A DNA stretch of 64,000 nt, taken from positions 186,001 through 250,000 of the forward strand of contig NZ_JQNJ01000001.1 in NCBI RefSeq assembly GCF_000745185.1. Reading direction: 5' to 3'. Source of the DNA: Muricauda sp. MAR_2010_75 (GTDB lineage: Bacteria; Bacteroidota; Bacteroidia; Flavobacteriales; Flavobacteriaceae). Under the pieces are notes generated by a model that made no database searches, was not told the DNA's origin, and saw only the letters and a list, made by a program, of their open reading frames with translations. Shown here in pieces: positions 25,258 through 34,914 of the stretch (its first letter is position 1; each line of letters opens with the position of its first letter). The position numbers and the translations under genes are program-made.

Positions 25258-28200
25258 ATGAGTTTTATTAATTCCGTACTTAAGGTTTTTGTAGGAGATA
25301 AATCGGAAAAGGACGTTAAGGCCCTGCAACCTTTGGTAAAAGAAATAAAATCCTTTGAGCAAGAGCTCGAGGGATTGACCCACGATGAACTGAGACAAAA
25401 AACCGCTTCCTTTAAAGCTCAGATTGCCGAGGATTGTAAAGAAATCAACGACAAGATAGCAGCTTTGGAAGCAGAAGTGGAAAACTCCAATGACATAGAC
25501 CGGAACGAAGAAATCTATGCCGAAATTGATAAGCTCAACGAAGAGGCTTACGAAATTTCGGAAAAGACGCTCAACGATATACTCCCCGAAGCCTTTGCTG
25601 TAGTAAAGGAAACCGCCAAACGCTTTGCGGCCAATGACACCCTTACGGTTACCGCCACAGAATTTGACCGGTCAATCTCTGGGACCAAAGACTATGTCAC
25701 CTTGGAAGGTGACAAAGCCGTTTGGAGCAATTCCTGGGATGCCGCAGGTAAAGAGGTTACTTGGGACATGGTTCACTACGATGTACAATTGATTGGTGGT
25801 ATTGCCCTGCACCAAGGGAAAATTGCTGAGATGCAGACTGGTGAAGGTAAAACACTGGTGGCCACCCTCCCACTCTATCTTAACGCTTTAGCTGGGAAAG
25901 GTGCCCATTTGGTAACCGTGAACGATTATTTGGCCAAAAGGGACAGCGCTTGGATGGCACCTATTTTTGAATTCCATGGGCTTTCAGTGGATTGTATTGA
26001 TAAGCACCAACCCAATTCTGATGGCAGAAGGGCTGCTTACAACGCTGATATTACCTACGGTACCAACAACGAGTTTGGTTTTGATTATCTGCGTGACAAC
26101 ATGGCGCATACACCTGGGGATTTGGTGCAACGCCCACACCATTATGCCATTGTGGATGAGGTGGATTCCGTATTGATCGATGATGCCCGTACCCCTTTGA
26201 TCATATCCGGTCCCGTTCCGGAAGGTGACCGACACGAATTCAATGAGCTGAAACCAAAGGTTGCTGACATTGTTCAAAAACAGAGACAGCATTTAACCGG
26301 CGTTTTGGCCGAAGCCAAAAAACTCATCGCAGCAGGCGACACCAAAGAAGGAGGATTCCTGTTGCTTCGCGTACACCGCGGACTCCCCAAGAACAAAGCA
26401 CTTATCAAGTTTTTAAGTGAAGAGGGTGTTAAACAGTTGTTGCAGAAGACCGAGAACTTCTACATGCAAGACAACAACCGGGAAATGCCCAAAGTGGACG
26501 CGGACCTGTTGTTTGTGATTGATGAGAAGAACAACCAAATAGAACTCACCGATAAAGGGGTTGACTATATTTCCGGAGATCAAGACAAGGACTTCTTTGT
26601 GATGCCAGATATTGGCAGTGAAATCGCCAAAATTGAAAACCAGGACCTTGACATTGAAAAAGAGGCCGAACTCAAGGAAGACCTCTTCAAGGATTTTGCT
26701 GTAAAGAGTGAGCGAATCCATACTATGACCCAATTGTTGAAAGCCTATACCCTCTTTGAAAAAGACGTGGAATATGTGGTGATGGACAACAAGGTGATGA
26801 TCGTGGACGAGCAGACCGGTCGTATTATGGACGGTAGAAGATATTCCGATGGATTGCACCAAGCCATTGAGGCCAAGGAAAACGTGAAGATTGAGGCCAT
26901 GACCCAGACCTTTGCCACCATCACCCTGCAGAACTACTTTAGAATGTACAACAAACTTGCGGGGATGACGGGTACAGCAGTCACCGAAGCTGGAGAGTTC
27001 TGGGAAATTTACAAGTTGGATGTTATGGAAATTCCAACCAACAGGCCCATTGCCCGCGATGACAGAAACGATTTAATCTACAAGACCAAACGTGAAAAAT
27101 ACAACGCCATCATTGACGAGGTAACCGAGCTTTCAAGAGCGGGAAGACCTGTGCTGATCGGTACCACTTCTGTGGAAATTTCCGAATTATTATCCAAATT
27201 ATTGAGTGTTCGGAAAATACCGCACAATGTATTGAATGCGAAGTTGCACAAAAAAGAGGCCGACATTGTTGCCGAAGCTGGTAAATCCGGTATTGTTACC
27301 ATCGCCACCAACATGGCCGGTAGGGGTACCGACATTAAGTTAAGTCCAGAAGTCAAGAAAGCTGGTGGTCTGGCCATTGTGGGTACGGAAAGACATGATT
27401 CCCGCCGTGTGGACCGACAGTTACGGGGTCGTTCTGGACGACAAGGGGACCCAGGTAGTTCCCAGTTCTATGTTTCCTTGGAAGACAACCTGATGCGTTT
27501 GTTCGGCTCGGACCGTGTGGCCAAAATGATGGATCGTATGGGCTTGGAAGATGGCGAGGTCATTCAGCATTCCATGATGACCAAATCCATAGAACGCGCC
27601 CAGAAAAAAGTAGAGGAAAACAACTTTGGTATCCGTAAACGTTTGTTGGAGTATGATGATGTGATGAACGCCCAACGTGAAGTGATCTATAAAAGAAGAA
27701 GACACGCACTGCAGGGGGAACGTCTTAAAGTGGACATTGCCAACATGATCTACGATACCTGTGAGGCCGTTGCGGAGACCAATAAAATGGCAGATGACTT
27801 CAAGAATTTTGAGTTTGAGCTCATTAAATTCTTCTCCATTACCTCGCCCATTAGCGAGGAGGAGTTCAAAAAAATGAGCTTCCAAGACATTGCCAATACC
27901 ATTTATAAAGCTTCTTATGATTTCTACAGGCAGAAAATGGAACGCAGTGCCACGGTGGCTTTCCAAGTCATTAAAAAAGTGTACGAGGATCAAGCCAATA
28001 AGTTTGAACGAATTGTAGTGCCCTTTACCGACGGTATCAAGACCTTAAATGTGGTCACCAATTTGGAAAAAGCCTACAATACGGATGGCAAACAGCTGAT
28101 CACCGACTTTGAGAAAAACATCACCTTGGCCATTATTGATGACTCATGGAAAACCCATTTGCGCAAAATGGATGAGTTGAAGCAATCCGTGCAATTGGCA

Positions 28201-28620
28201 GTTCACGAACAAAAAGATCCTTTATTGATCTATAAATTTGAGGCTTTTGAACTCTTCAGAGAGATGATGGATAAAGTGAACAAAGAGGTAATCTCATTCC
28301 TGTTCAAGGGAGAATTGCCTTCAGAGAACACCAATCAAATCCAAGAAGCCCGAAATGTACGTAGGCCCAAGGAGAATATTCAAACTTCAAAAGAGGAAAT
28401 TCCCAACAGTGACGAACTGGCCGCCCAGAACAGGGCCGCAGGTCAGACGCAACGGCAAAGACCACAAGTGACCGAGACCATTGTTCGGGAAAAACCCAAA
28501 ATTGGCAGAAATGACCGTGTCACCATTAAAAATGTCATGTCCGGAGAGAGTAAAACCTGTAAGTACAAGCAGGCCGAACCCCTTATTGACAAAGGTGAGT
28601 GGGTACTCGTTGAGGACTAA
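25258..28620 (+). CDS. secA: preprotein translocase ATPase SecA
   Basis: Motor of the general secretion pathway, pushing unfolded proteins through SecYEG. Walker A is MQTGEGKT (192-199); [21 protein letters not shown] marks the DEAD-like motif, and GRGTDIKL and [10 protein letters not shown] mark the second ATPase half. The 1120 residues exceed the roughly 900 of E. coli because of extra segments near residues 59-100 and in the pre-protein cross-linking region (about 325-420), usual in Bacteroidota. The C-terminus has no zinc-binding Cys motif and ends in [16 protein letters not shown]. Confidence 0.98.
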   Translation: MSFINSVLKVFVGDKSEKDVKALQPLVKEIKSFEQELEGLTHDELRQKTASFKAQIAEDCKEINDKIAALEAEVENSNDIDRNEEIYAEIDKLNEEAYEISEKTLNDILPEAFAVVKETAKRFAANDTLTVTATEFDRSISGTKDYVTLEGDKAVWSNSWDAAGKEVTWDMVHYDVQLIGGIALHQGKIAEMQTGEGKTLVATLPLYLNALAGKGAHLVTVNDYLAKRDSAWMAPIFEFHGLSVDCIDKHQPNSDGRRAAYNADITYGTNNEFGFDYLRDNMAHTPGDLVQRPHHYAIVDEVDSVLIDDARTPLIISGPVPEGDRHEFNELKPKVADIVQKQRQHLTGVLAEAKKLIAAGDTKEGGFLLLRVHRGLPKNKALIKFLSEEGVKQLLQKTENFYMQDNNREMPKVDADLLFVIDEKNNQIELTDKGVDYISGDQDKDFFVMPDIGSEIAKIENQDLDIEKEAELKEDLFKDFAVKSERIHTMTQLLKAYTLFEKDVEYVVMDNKVMIVDEQTGRIMDGRRYSDGLHQAIEAKENVKIEAMTQTFATITLQNYFRMYNKLAGMTGTAVTEAGEFWEIYKLDVMEIPTNRPIARDDRNDLIYKTKREKYNAIIDEVTELSRAGRPVLIGTTSVEISELLSKLLSVRKIPHNVLNAKLHKKEADIVAEAGKSGIVTIATNMAGRGTDIKLSPEVKKAGGLAIVGTERHDSRRVDRQLRGRSGRQGDPGSSQFYVSLEDNLMRLFGSDRVAKMMDRMGLEDGEVIQHSMMTKSIERAQKKVEENNFGIRKRLLEYDDVMNAQREVIYKRRRHALQGERLKVDIANMIYDTCEAVAETNKMADDFKNFEFELIKFFSITSPISEEEFKKMSFQDIANTIYKASYDFYRQKMERSATVAFQVIKKVYEDQANKFERIVVPFTDGIKTLNVVTNLEKAYNTDGKQLITDFEKNITLAIIDDSWKTHLRKMDELKQSVQLAVHEQKDPLLIYKFEAFELFREMMDKVNKEVISFLFKGELPSENTNQIQEARNVRRPKENIQTSKEEIPNSDELAAQNRAAGQTQRQRPQVTETIVREKPKIGRNDRVTIKNVMSGESKTCKYKQAEPLIDKGEWVLVED

Positions 28621-28644
28621 TTCCAAATAAAATACAACAGTCAT

Positions 28645-28672
28645 GCGGCAGCTAATTATAGCTGCCGCTTTT
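28645..28672 (+). terminator. intrinsic terminator after secA
   Basis: A perfect nine-pair stem, GCGGCAGCT (28645-28653) with AGCTGCCGC (28660-28668) and loop AATTAT, is followed by four T. It starts 25 bases after the secA stop. Confidence 0.85.
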
Positions 28673-28783
28673 GATTATATCAAAAAACATATTTAGATTT
28701 ACAACCAAAACACCCCGTAACAAGCTACTTTTACTACTCCTTTCAACCTTTACGTAGTAGAGAAGAACAACCAAGCGCAGTAT

Positions 28784-30001
28784 ATGAAGACTCCTGTCAA
28801 GGATAAACAACTTTTGCAAGACAAAGCCGATTTGATACTTAAGGTTAACTATAGTTCTTCGTTATTTGCGTTCATTTTGGGCCTAATTTGCCTCTATTTT
28901 TTAAATATTGAAGGCATTATACCCTATGCATGTTTCATTTATGCGTTTTTAAACCTTGTGAACACGCTCCTTTACAAGCAACACAAAAGGTTGATTCTTA
29001 CGTACAATATCACTTCTATCCTATCCATGATCGGGGCCACCGTTGTTACCATATATAGTGGGGGAATACAAAGTCCTTTTATATTTGTTTTGGCCATTGT
29101 GGTCTTTGCCGGATATGTGACCACCAAGGTTTTTGGCCAACTCTACCTCATCGTCAACTTATCCGTGCTCGCCATCTTATTTTTATATGACACAGGAGAT
29201 TTTCAGATTTCTGAAAACACCGTTCCCTTGGAATCCAGAAGCTGGTTTGCCTTTTTAAGTGCAGTTTTTGCGGTGTACCTATTGGGAGGCGTTTTTGGGA
29301 AAAATCTATTGAGGGCGCACCACAAGCTTTATAAATCCCGAAATGAGATACAGGAACGTATTGAGGAAAAAGAAATTTTGTTGAAGGAAGTCCACCATAG
29401 GGTCAAGAACAACCTTCAGACCGTTTCAAGTCTTCTGAGCCTGCAATCCAGGGCCATTGCCGATGAAAAAATCAGCAATATCATTAAAAGCAGTCAAAAT
29501 AGGGTGGTTTCCATGGCCATGGTGCACGAAATGCTCTACAAACGTGACGACTACCTCTCCAAGGTCGAACTAAAACCTTATGTGAAAGAGCTTTGTGATT
29601 ATTTGGTACGTTCCGTAAAAGGAAATACCAACAATGTTAAAGTGGACTTGGACATCGATGACAATAAGCTCAGTATCGATACCGTAATCCCCCTTGGACT
29701 TATCATAAATGAAACCATCACCAATGCGCTCAAATATGGAATTTCAGAGGGTCGTGAAGGCGAAATCCATGTTTCATTGCACAAAATTTCCAATAACCGC
29801 TATGAAATGTACTTGGGAGACAATGGCATTGGGTATTCGGAGGATATTAACCCAAGGACTTCCAATTCCTTAGGGCTAAAGCTGATATATAACTTGGCAC
29901 GGCAACTTCGGGGCACCATAACAAGGGATTACGAAAAAAAAGGCACCTATTACCGCATTGAGTTTGAAGAAGTCATTGAAGACTTTAATTCTGTGGACTA
30001 A
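28784..30001 (+). CDS. membrane sensor histidine kinase, HisKA_2 type, orphan
   Basis: A 405-residue kinase. The N-terminal 175 residues form about six membrane helices without a large periplasmic loop, so the signal is probably membrane-borne or intracellular. The phosphoacceptor region is EVHHRVKNNLQTVSSLL with His 204/205, the HWE/HisKA_2 form. The ATPase domain shows INETITNALKYG, GDNGIGY and SLGLKLIYNLARQL. No response regulator gene adjoins it, so its partner is elsewhere. An inverted repeat TACTAC/GTAGTA lies upstream at 28732-28759. Confidence 0.93.
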   Translation: MKTPVKDKQLLQDKADLILKVNYSSSLFAFILGLICLYFLNIEGIIPYACFIYAFLNLVNTLLYKQHKRLILTYNITSILSMIGATVVTIYSGGIQSPFIFVLAIVVFAGYVTTKVFGQLYLIVNLSVLAILFLYDTGDFQISENTVPLESRSWFAFLSAVFAVYLLGGVFGKNLLRAHHKLYKSRNEIQERIEEKEILLKEVHHRVKNNLQTVSSLLSLQSRAIADEKISNIIKSSQNRVVSMAMVHEMLYKRDDYLSKVELKPYVKELCDYLVRSVKGNTNNVKVDLDIDDNKLSIDTVIPLGLIINETITNALKYGISEGREGEIHVSLHKISNNRYEMYLGDNGIGYSEDINPRTSNSLGLKLIYNLARQLRGTITRDYEKKGTYYRIEFEEVIEDFNSVD

Positions 30002-30042
30002 TAGCCGGAAATCGCAACGATTTTAGAAACGATGTAAAAGGT

Positions 30043-30141
30043 TTAACTGAATTTTTTGGTTCGGAAAGAAAATACTATTGAGGCAACAACAAAAGCCACG
30101 CTCAAGAAAAGTGTAAATGGAATTAAAAGCCCTACTATCAT
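30043..30141 (-). CDS. candidate 32-residue single-helix membrane peptide
   Basis: A short frame starts with ATG at 30141, two bases beyond the stop of the 78-residue gene upstream. It reads MIVGLLIPFTLFLSVAFVVA, then SIVFSFRTKKFS, and stops at 30043. One strongly hydrophobic helix with a basic end is the typical form of a bacterial membrane microprotein. Near-zero spacing to the exported protein suggests translational coupling. There is no homology evidence, and a chance hydrophobic frame is possible. Confidence 0.4.
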   Translation of the reverse strand: MIVGLLIPFTLFLSVAFVVASIVFSFRTKKFS

Positions 30142-30143
30142 AA

Positions 30144-30380
30144 TTAAGCCAATTTTGCTTTGTTTCTTTTAGTGCTGAAAGAAAGTTCTTTTTTAACCCT
30201 AGAGTTTTTGAATTTGTACAATCTTGTCATCTTTCTGTCTTTCTTGATCTCATTCTGAATTGCAACGTTCAACTCTACATCTACAGACTTGGTTTCAACC
30301 TTTACCTCTTTAGAAATATCTTGGGCCATGGCCATTGTTCCGAAAAAAGTTACTGCGATGATGGTTAAAATTGTTTTCAT
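30144..30380 (-). CDS. small secreted basic protein
   Basis: A 78-residue protein with a clear signal peptide (MKTILTIIAVTFFGTMAMAQ). The mature part is about 58 residues, alternating acidic (KEVKVETKSVDVELN) then basic (NEIKKDRKMTRLYKFKNSRVKK). No family recognised. A 32-residue membrane peptide frame follows two bases downstream. A palindrome TTACA-A-TGTAA sits upstream at 30395-30405. Function unknown; the signal peptide and operon-like spacing support a real gene. Confidence 0.7.
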   Translation of the reverse strand: MKTILTIIAVTFFGTMAMAQDISKEVKVETKSVDVELNVAIQNEIKKDRKMTRLYKFKNSRVKKELSFSTKRNKAKLA

Positions 30381-30785
30381 GACTTGGGTTTTAATTACAA
30401 TGTAAAGCTACCTTCACATGCCCCCTAGCTCCGATTTATGTCGCTCAACCCACCCTTTTTTTCGGTGTAAAAACTTTTCTTGGATAAAGTGTTTTTTATC
30501 GTCGACGAACGTTTTTGGATCCTAAAACAGCATGGCGACGACATATGCATTTCATCGATCATCCAAAAGACCGTTCATCTGTAAACCACTGATATAAAAC
30601 AGATTATTTGTAAGAAAAAGAATACGTATTGTAAGAATAAGCGTAAGCATTTCGATGGATTATCCCATTAGTGCCTCTTTAGGAGCTCTGTGGTTTTTGC
30701 GTCTCAATAACTCACGATTAACAAATTTTAACACCTTTCCAAGTAATAGTTCCTAACTTATTCCCACTAAACAAAAAACACTAAA
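30381..30785. other. 405-base intergenic region
   Basis: Divergent gap between the small secreted gene (minus) and msrA (plus). I see no good reading frame, tRNA or strong hairpin. It holds the palindrome at 30395-30405, a short palindrome CGTCGACG near 30502, and GTAAGAA repeats near 30610-30635. It probably carries both promoters, but no pair of -33 and -7 boxes with correct spacing is convincing. Confidence 0.5.
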
Positions 30786-31478
30786 ATGAAAACTGTGGGA
30801 ATTCCCTTTTTACTGCTATTACTTTTGACTTCCGTTGGTTGTCAATCCAAAAACAAATCAGAAAAACAAGAGCTTGCCCAAGAAGAACAATTAGAGGCTC
30901 CAAAAAAAGAATCACTTACTGCTGCTGAACTGCAGGAATATGAAACCGCTTATTTTGCAAGTGGATGCTTTTGGTGCGTAGAGGCCATTTTTGAAAGTGT
31001 AAAAGGAGTAAAGGAAGTTTACTCAGGCTACTCGGGCGGTACTGAAAAAAATCCTACGTATGAACAAGTTTCTTATGGCAAGACCACCCATGCAGAAGCT
31101 GTTGAGGTATATTACGACCCAAAAGTTATTTCGTTCACACAATTGGTACAGGTGTTCTTCGGATCGCACGACCCCACCACCCTTAATAGACAAGGTCCGG
31201 ACAGGGGGGCACAATACCGTTCCATAGCATTTTATAAGAATGAGGCACAACAAAAAATCATTACCGATTATATGGCCAAATTGGAGGCCGAGCATGTGTA
31301 TGACAGACCTATTGTAACGGAGGTAAAGAAATTTGACAAATTTTATATGGCGGAGGACTACCATCAGGATTACGAAAGAAACCACCCGAACAATTCGTAT
31401 ATCAGGAATGTCTCTATTCCCAGATTGAATCGGTTCAAGGCCAATTTTCAATCGTATTTAAAAGAGGATGCACATTAA
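30786..31478 (+). CDS. msrA: peptide methionine sulfoxide reductase MsrA, lipoprotein form
   Basis: Reduces methionine-S-sulfoxide in damaged proteins. A lipoprotein signal (LLLLLLTSVGC, Cys 19) and a charged linker precede the MsrA domain, so this copy acts outside the cytoplasm. The catalytic motif is ASGCFWCVEAIFESVKGV (about 58-75), with YSGYSGG and GSHDPTTLNRQGPDRGAQYRS following. There is no fused MsrB. The 230 residues equal the MsrA domain plus anchor. It stands alone. Confidence 0.95.
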   Translation: MKTVGIPFLLLLLLTSVGCQSKNKSEKQELAQEEQLEAPKKESLTAAELQEYETAYFASGCFWCVEAIFESVKGVKEVYSGYSGGTEKNPTYEQVSYGKTTHAEAVEVYYDPKVISFTQLVQVFFGSHDPTTLNRQGPDRGAQYRSIAFYKNEAQQKIITDYMAKLEAEHVYDRPIVTEVKKFDKFYMAEDYHQDYERNHPNNSYIRNVSIPRLNRFKANFQSYLKEDAH

Positions 31479-31561
31479 GAAGTAATTGTTGCTGTTTTTG
31501 ACCTAGGATTTGGTCTTGGGAGGTGGTAGGTGGTTAGTAGGAAATTAAGAAATGCAGTGTG

Positions 31562-33025
31562 CTATTCTTTAAGGACCACTTCGCTGTACTTGGAGTTGAT
31601 GGTAATGGATTTTCCGTCTTGATTGGCAATATGATACCCTTTATGCACATTGGTCTGGTAATTTTTTGAAGTACCCAGGGACATACTTTTCGGATAACTG
31701 AATTCAGAAGCGGTTTCATTTACATAAATTTTAAAAGGTACCGAAGGCAACACACAGTCCACCGCTCCATTTTCCACGGTAATGTCAATGTTTGAAAATC
31801 CATCGGAAACGGAATCAATGTTCAATACCCCCAAACTACTGGTAACAAAGGCATTGTTTACCAATCTTCCAATAATTACATTGGAAGAAACCGAATTCAA
31901 TCTCAGTTCTTTAACCTCCTTAAGGTTTACCCTATCCGAATAATCCGTTTTTAACTGTCCATAGTTCCATTGTTGCACCTCAACAGGGGAATAGGAAGCC
32001 CTAATGTTGGTCTTGTCCCCATCAATGGTAGAGGCATGCAAGCTTGCGTATGACAAGCTTGCATTGATGTTCTTTGTATTGGCGGCCAATTTTACCTCGC
32101 CATGCCTCACGTCCATTTTAAGTTTAACGCTCTTGGGCATTTTGATCTTGATACGTTTTTTGACCTTATATTTTTTGTGCTTACCGTCATCCGATGAAAA
32201 ATAAAACACATTGGGCTCACCGTTATTGATGCTGATGACACGTTGGTGCCTAACCTCATGTTGCTGCTTTCTGGCTTCCTCATGTTGTTTTCTCATCTCT
32301 TCCTGGGCCTCTTTATGAAGTTCCATTTGCTCCTCCTTCAATTCCTTGCGTTCTTCCAAAAGGTGCTTCCGATCTTCCTCTATTTGCTTTCTGTTCTCGG
32401 CCATTTCCTCTGCCATTTCCTTGGCCATTTCTCCCATCTCCTCGCTCCACTCTTTAAAACGCTCTTTGTACTCCTTATCAAAATTCTTGTCAAAGTTCTT
32501 TTTCCACTCTTTCATGTACTTGTCCCCGTCTTTTTTGTAAGCTTCATAATCAAAATCCATGTGAGGCATAGGCGGCATGGGCGGCATTGGAGGTAAATTG
32601 GGCATTACAATAACTTCCGGAATCTCTGGGATTTCTGGAATCTCGGGCATTACAAACTCAATATTTGGGATTTCCGGAATATCAAAGTCATATACAAAGG
32701 ATGAATTGGCCCAAAAACCACTGCCCGTTGTACGAATTTCTATTTCCTTGCTGTTTCCCTTAATGGTAACCTGATCTTTTTCAAAGTAGGATTGTGCTTC
32801 CTCATCAGTGGCTCCCTCCAATTCCACCACAGCGGTAATCTCCACTTGGTTCTTGTCCCATGTTTCAAATTCAATATCCGCATAACTGGTATTGATGTTG
32901 ATAATGGCATCTTGGTCCACATTGAACGTTTCTTTGTAGGTCTTGGATTTCTCTTGTGCATGACAGACCAAGCCCGTCAGCACAAAAAGAAGCCCACTAC
33001 ATAATATTTGATGTCTCCTGCTCAT
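31562..33025 (-). CDS. exported DUF4097-like protein with Pro/Met and charged-helix insert
   Basis: A 487-residue exported protein (signal peptide 1-24, ending in CHAQ). An N-terminal beta segment (25-110) precedes a Pro-rich run of IPE and PMP repeats (116-154), then about 100 residues of charged helix rich in K, E and M (160-262), and finally beta-strand repeats of the DUF4097/putative-adhesin type (263-487). The 3' gene of a sigma-factor operon, it overlaps the anti-sigma gene by 29 bases. It may be the sensor or output of that system. The repeated insert is unlike its neighbours. Confidence 0.85.
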   Translation of the reverse strand: MSRRHQILCSGLLFVLTGLVCHAQEKSKTYKETFNVDQDAIININTSYADIEFETWDKNQVEITAVVELEGATDEEAQSYFEKDQVTIKGNSKEIEIRTTGSGFWANSSFVYDFDIPEIPNIEFVMPEIPEIPEIPEVIVMPNLPPMPPMPPMPHMDFDYEAYKKDGDKYMKEWKKNFDKNFDKEYKERFKEWSEEMGEMAKEMAEEMAENRKQIEEDRKHLLEERKELKEEQMELHKEAQEEMRKQHEEARKQQHEVRHQRVISINNGEPNVFYFSSDDGKHKKYKVKKRIKIKMPKSVKLKMDVRHGEVKLAANTKNINASLSYASLHASTIDGDKTNIRASYSPVEVQQWNYGQLKTDYSDRVNLKEVKELRLNSVSSNVIIGRLVNNAFVTSSLGVLNIDSVSDGFSNIDITVENGAVDCVLPSVPFKIYVNETASEFSYPKSMSLGTSKNYQTNVHKGYHIANQDGKSITINSKYSEVVLKE

Positions 33026-33602
33026 TTTTTGATGATTTTAATTGATTTAATTTTGATTTCAGTTTTTGTAACAATTGCAACCGCAACTGTAGATTCTTTA
33101 CCAAGGCACCAATAGTTTGATCATTGGGTCCTATTTGGTTGAGTTCCTTGTTCAATTGATGGTACTCCTCGTCCAATTCGGCCAATCGATCCATATAGCT
33201 GTCCATGACCTCCTTATTGTTGGCATCAACTTCCAAGTCGGACAATTCAAGATTGATATTGGTGAGGTAATAATTTTCCACCTTTTTTAAATCTGGCGAA
33301 AGATCCCCCAACGAGATGGCCTGCTGCCCTTCCTTGTCATTTTCAGTTTCAACAATCTGGGTGCCTGAAACATTACCATCCTCCTCGTTGCTGGAAAAAT
33401 AATAGAACGTTAAGCCCAAGGCCACTACAACAGAGGCTACCATCTGCCACCAAACGGCATATCCTTTCTTTTCCTTCGGAGGCTTCTCTATTGGCATTTT
33501 TTCATCCAATTTGGTCAGGAACCGGGCCTCATGTCCCTTTTTCATAGAGTAGGTTTTCTCTTCCCGTTCCTTTGCGAACAACTTTCTAAGATCCCGTGCC
33601 AT
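32997..33602 (-). CDS. putative anti-sigma factor
   Basis: A 201-residue protein with a basic cytoplasmic N-terminal part (about 1-60), one membrane helix (WWQMVASVVVALGLTFYYF, about 52-70), and a helical periplasmic part (about 90-201) rich in D, E, L and Q. It lies directly after, and overlaps by 17 bases, the ECF sigma factor gene, the normal place for a membrane anti-sigma factor. No zinc HxxxCxxC motif is visible, so it is not of the ZAS class. The role is inferred from position and topology. Confidence 0.75.
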   Translation of the reverse strand: MARDLRKLFAKEREEKTYSMKKGHEARFLTKLDEKMPIEKPPKEKKGYAVWWQMVASVVVALGLTFYYFSSNEEDGNVSGTQIVETENDKEGQQAISLGDLSPDLKKVENYYLTNINLELSDLEVDANNKEVMDSYMDRLAELDEEYHQLNKELNQIGPNDQTIGALVKNLQLRLQLLQKLKSKLNQLKSSKNEQETSNIM

Positions 33603-34128
33603 ACGCTTTGTCCTTTAATGATTCCTTTAGTTGTAATTTGCCCCGTAACAATCTGGTCCGAGAGGCAGCTTCTGTAATGTTCAATATTTGGCTTATCTCG
33701 CTATGGTCATAGCCTTCCACCAAAAACAATTGCACCACGTACCTATATTTATCCGGTAATTCCTCTATGGTCTTTTTTACCTCTTCCAGGGAAATCCCTT
33801 CTTCAACATGCCAGTCCGCCTCATCCGTGATATGAAGATACCCTTCATTCAACTCCACTGTTCGTTGGTTTTTCGATTTTAAAAAATCGATGCTCCCGTT
33901 TACCACAATCCGTTTCAGCCAAGCTCCGAACGTAACCTCCCCTTTAAATTGGTCAATCCGCTGGAACGCCTTTATAAAAGATTCCTGAACCACATCTTCT
34001 GCATCACTCGAATTTTTCAAGAAGCGCATGGCCACGCCAAACATACCATCACAATATTGACGATACAGTTTTAGCTGCGCCCCACGGTCGTTGCGCTTAC
34101 ATTTTTCTACCAGTTCAATTTGAAACAC
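33586..34128 (-). CDS. ECF RNA polymerase sigma factor
   Basis: A 180-residue sigma-70 family factor with only regions 2 and 4. Region 2 includes AEDVVQESFIKAFQRIDQF and TFGAWLKRIVVNGSIDFLK (about 44-82). Region 4 includes LPDKYRYVVQLFLVEGYDHSEI and the helix-turn-helix ISQILNITEAASRTRLLRG (about 120-165). It heads an operon with the putative anti-sigma factor and the exported Pro/Met protein, so it probably answers an envelope signal. A 10-base-period direct repeat at 34144-34160 lies just upstream and may be its own promoter or an operator. Confidence 0.94.
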   Translation of the reverse strand: MFQIELVEKCKRNDRGAQLKLYRQYCDGMFGVAMRFLKNSSDAEDVVQESFIKAFQRIDQFKGEVTFGAWLKRIVVNGSIDFLKSKNQRTVELNEGYLHITDEADWHVEEGISLEEVKKTIEELPDKYRYVVQLFLVEGYDHSEISQILNITEAASRTRLLRGKLQLKESLKDKAYGTGS

Positions 34129-34143
34129 GGTCAGTTTGCTGTT

Positions 34144-34160
34144 TGGTTCTTAGTGGTTCT
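34144..34160 (-). promoter_or_regulatory. direct repeat upstream of ECF sigma gene
   Basis: TGGTTCT occurs at 34144-34150 and again at 34154-34160, exactly one helical turn apart, 16 bases upstream of the sigma factor start. On the coding strand it reads AGAACCA twice. Possible operator or autoregulatory element; there is no direct evidence. Confidence 0.3.
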
Positions 34161-34219
34161 CTATAAAGACGATGAAAAAAATGGAACGTTTCAGAATTGT
34201 TCTCTTTTTGTTGACTTTT

Positions 34220-34253
34220 AACAAAAAATCCCGTTGATGCATCAACGGGATTT
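34220..34253 (-). terminator. terminator of ohr, possibly bidirectional
   Basis: A perfect 14-pair inverted repeat (34226-34239 with 34240-34253, centre ATGCAT) is followed on the minus strand by a T run (GGGATTTTTTG). It sits 26 bases after the Ohr stop and separates Ohr from the sigma operon. Confidence 0.8.
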
Positions 34254-34279
34254 CATTTTTCATACGATTTATGGGGCTT

Positions 34280-34708
34280 TTATTCGTCCAACAATAGATT
34301 GAGATGCACCGTAATATTGTCTCGCGTAGCTTTGCTATATGGGCATATTTCATGGGCTGCATTGATTATTTTTTCACCCATCTCCTTATCAACAGTGGGT
34401 AAATAGGTGTCCAGAGTGGCCTCCAAAAAGAAACCTTCTTCCTCCTGATTAAATGCAATGGTGGCTGTTACATTAAAATCACCAAGGTCGTCAACGCCAT
34501 GTTCTTTGGCCACAACCTCCAAGGCTCCGGCAAAACAAGTGGAATATGCAGCAGCAAAAAGCTCCTCCGGATTAGTGGATTTTGGATCGGGCTTTCCTTT
34601 GGAATTTGGCATACTGATGTCAAAATCAAGAACACCGTCCTCACTTTCTACATGTCCAGATCTACCTCCTGTATTTGTGGCCTTAGCTTCAAAAATTGTC
34701 TTCATCAT
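34280..34708 (-). CDS. organic hydroperoxide resistance protein (Ohr/OsmC family)
   Basis: Thiol peroxidase acting on organic and fatty-acid hydroperoxides. The 142 residues match Ohr. The two redox cysteines sit in YSTCFAGALEVV (about 58) and EICPYSKATRDNI (about 122); the CPYS form marks Ohr rather than OsmC. No OhrR regulator is adjacent. A -7 box (TACATTTG on the minus strand, 34727-34734) lies 19 bases upstream. Confidence 0.92.
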   Translation of the reverse strand: MMKTIFEAKATNTGGRSGHVESEDGVLDFDISMPNSKGKPDPKSTNPEELFAAAYSTCFAGALEVVAKEHGVDDLGDFNVTATIAFNQEEEGFFLEATLDTYLPTVDKEMGEKIINAAHEICPYSKATRDNITVHLNLLLDE

Positions 34709-34726
34709 CTAAATGTTTATTGGGTT

Positions 34727-34734
34727 CAAATGTA
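34727..34734 (-). promoter_or_regulatory. -7 box of ohr
   Basis: On the minus strand TACATTTG matches TAnnTTTG. A GTTG occurs 15 bases further upstream, shorter than the usual spacing. The leader to the ATG at 34708 would be about 12 bases. Confidence 0.45.
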
Positions 34735-34914
34735 CCCATTGACCGAAATCAACGGTACATATCATGAAAAATACCATTTTGATTCTGTAACACCATCAAA
34801 TCTGCTATTAAATTTTTGTGAAATGGAAAAACATGGCACTACCGCACGAGCCATACGTGAGCCATAACCCATAAAAACTTTATACCTTAGTATAAAATCC
34901 GATGACTGTTACCT

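Noticed and set aside
30381..30785. Hidden RNA gene in the longest gap
   Set aside because: No tRNA cloverleaf, long stem or terminator was found by eye; only short palindromes.
32243..32596. Plus-strand hydrophobic frame opposite the charged-helix protein
   Set aside because: It is the mirror of the Lys/Glu/Met-rich coil on the other strand.
34499..34867. Plus-strand frame opposite Ohr and into the gap before meaB
   Set aside because: Mostly antisense to Ohr, with no motif or start signal.
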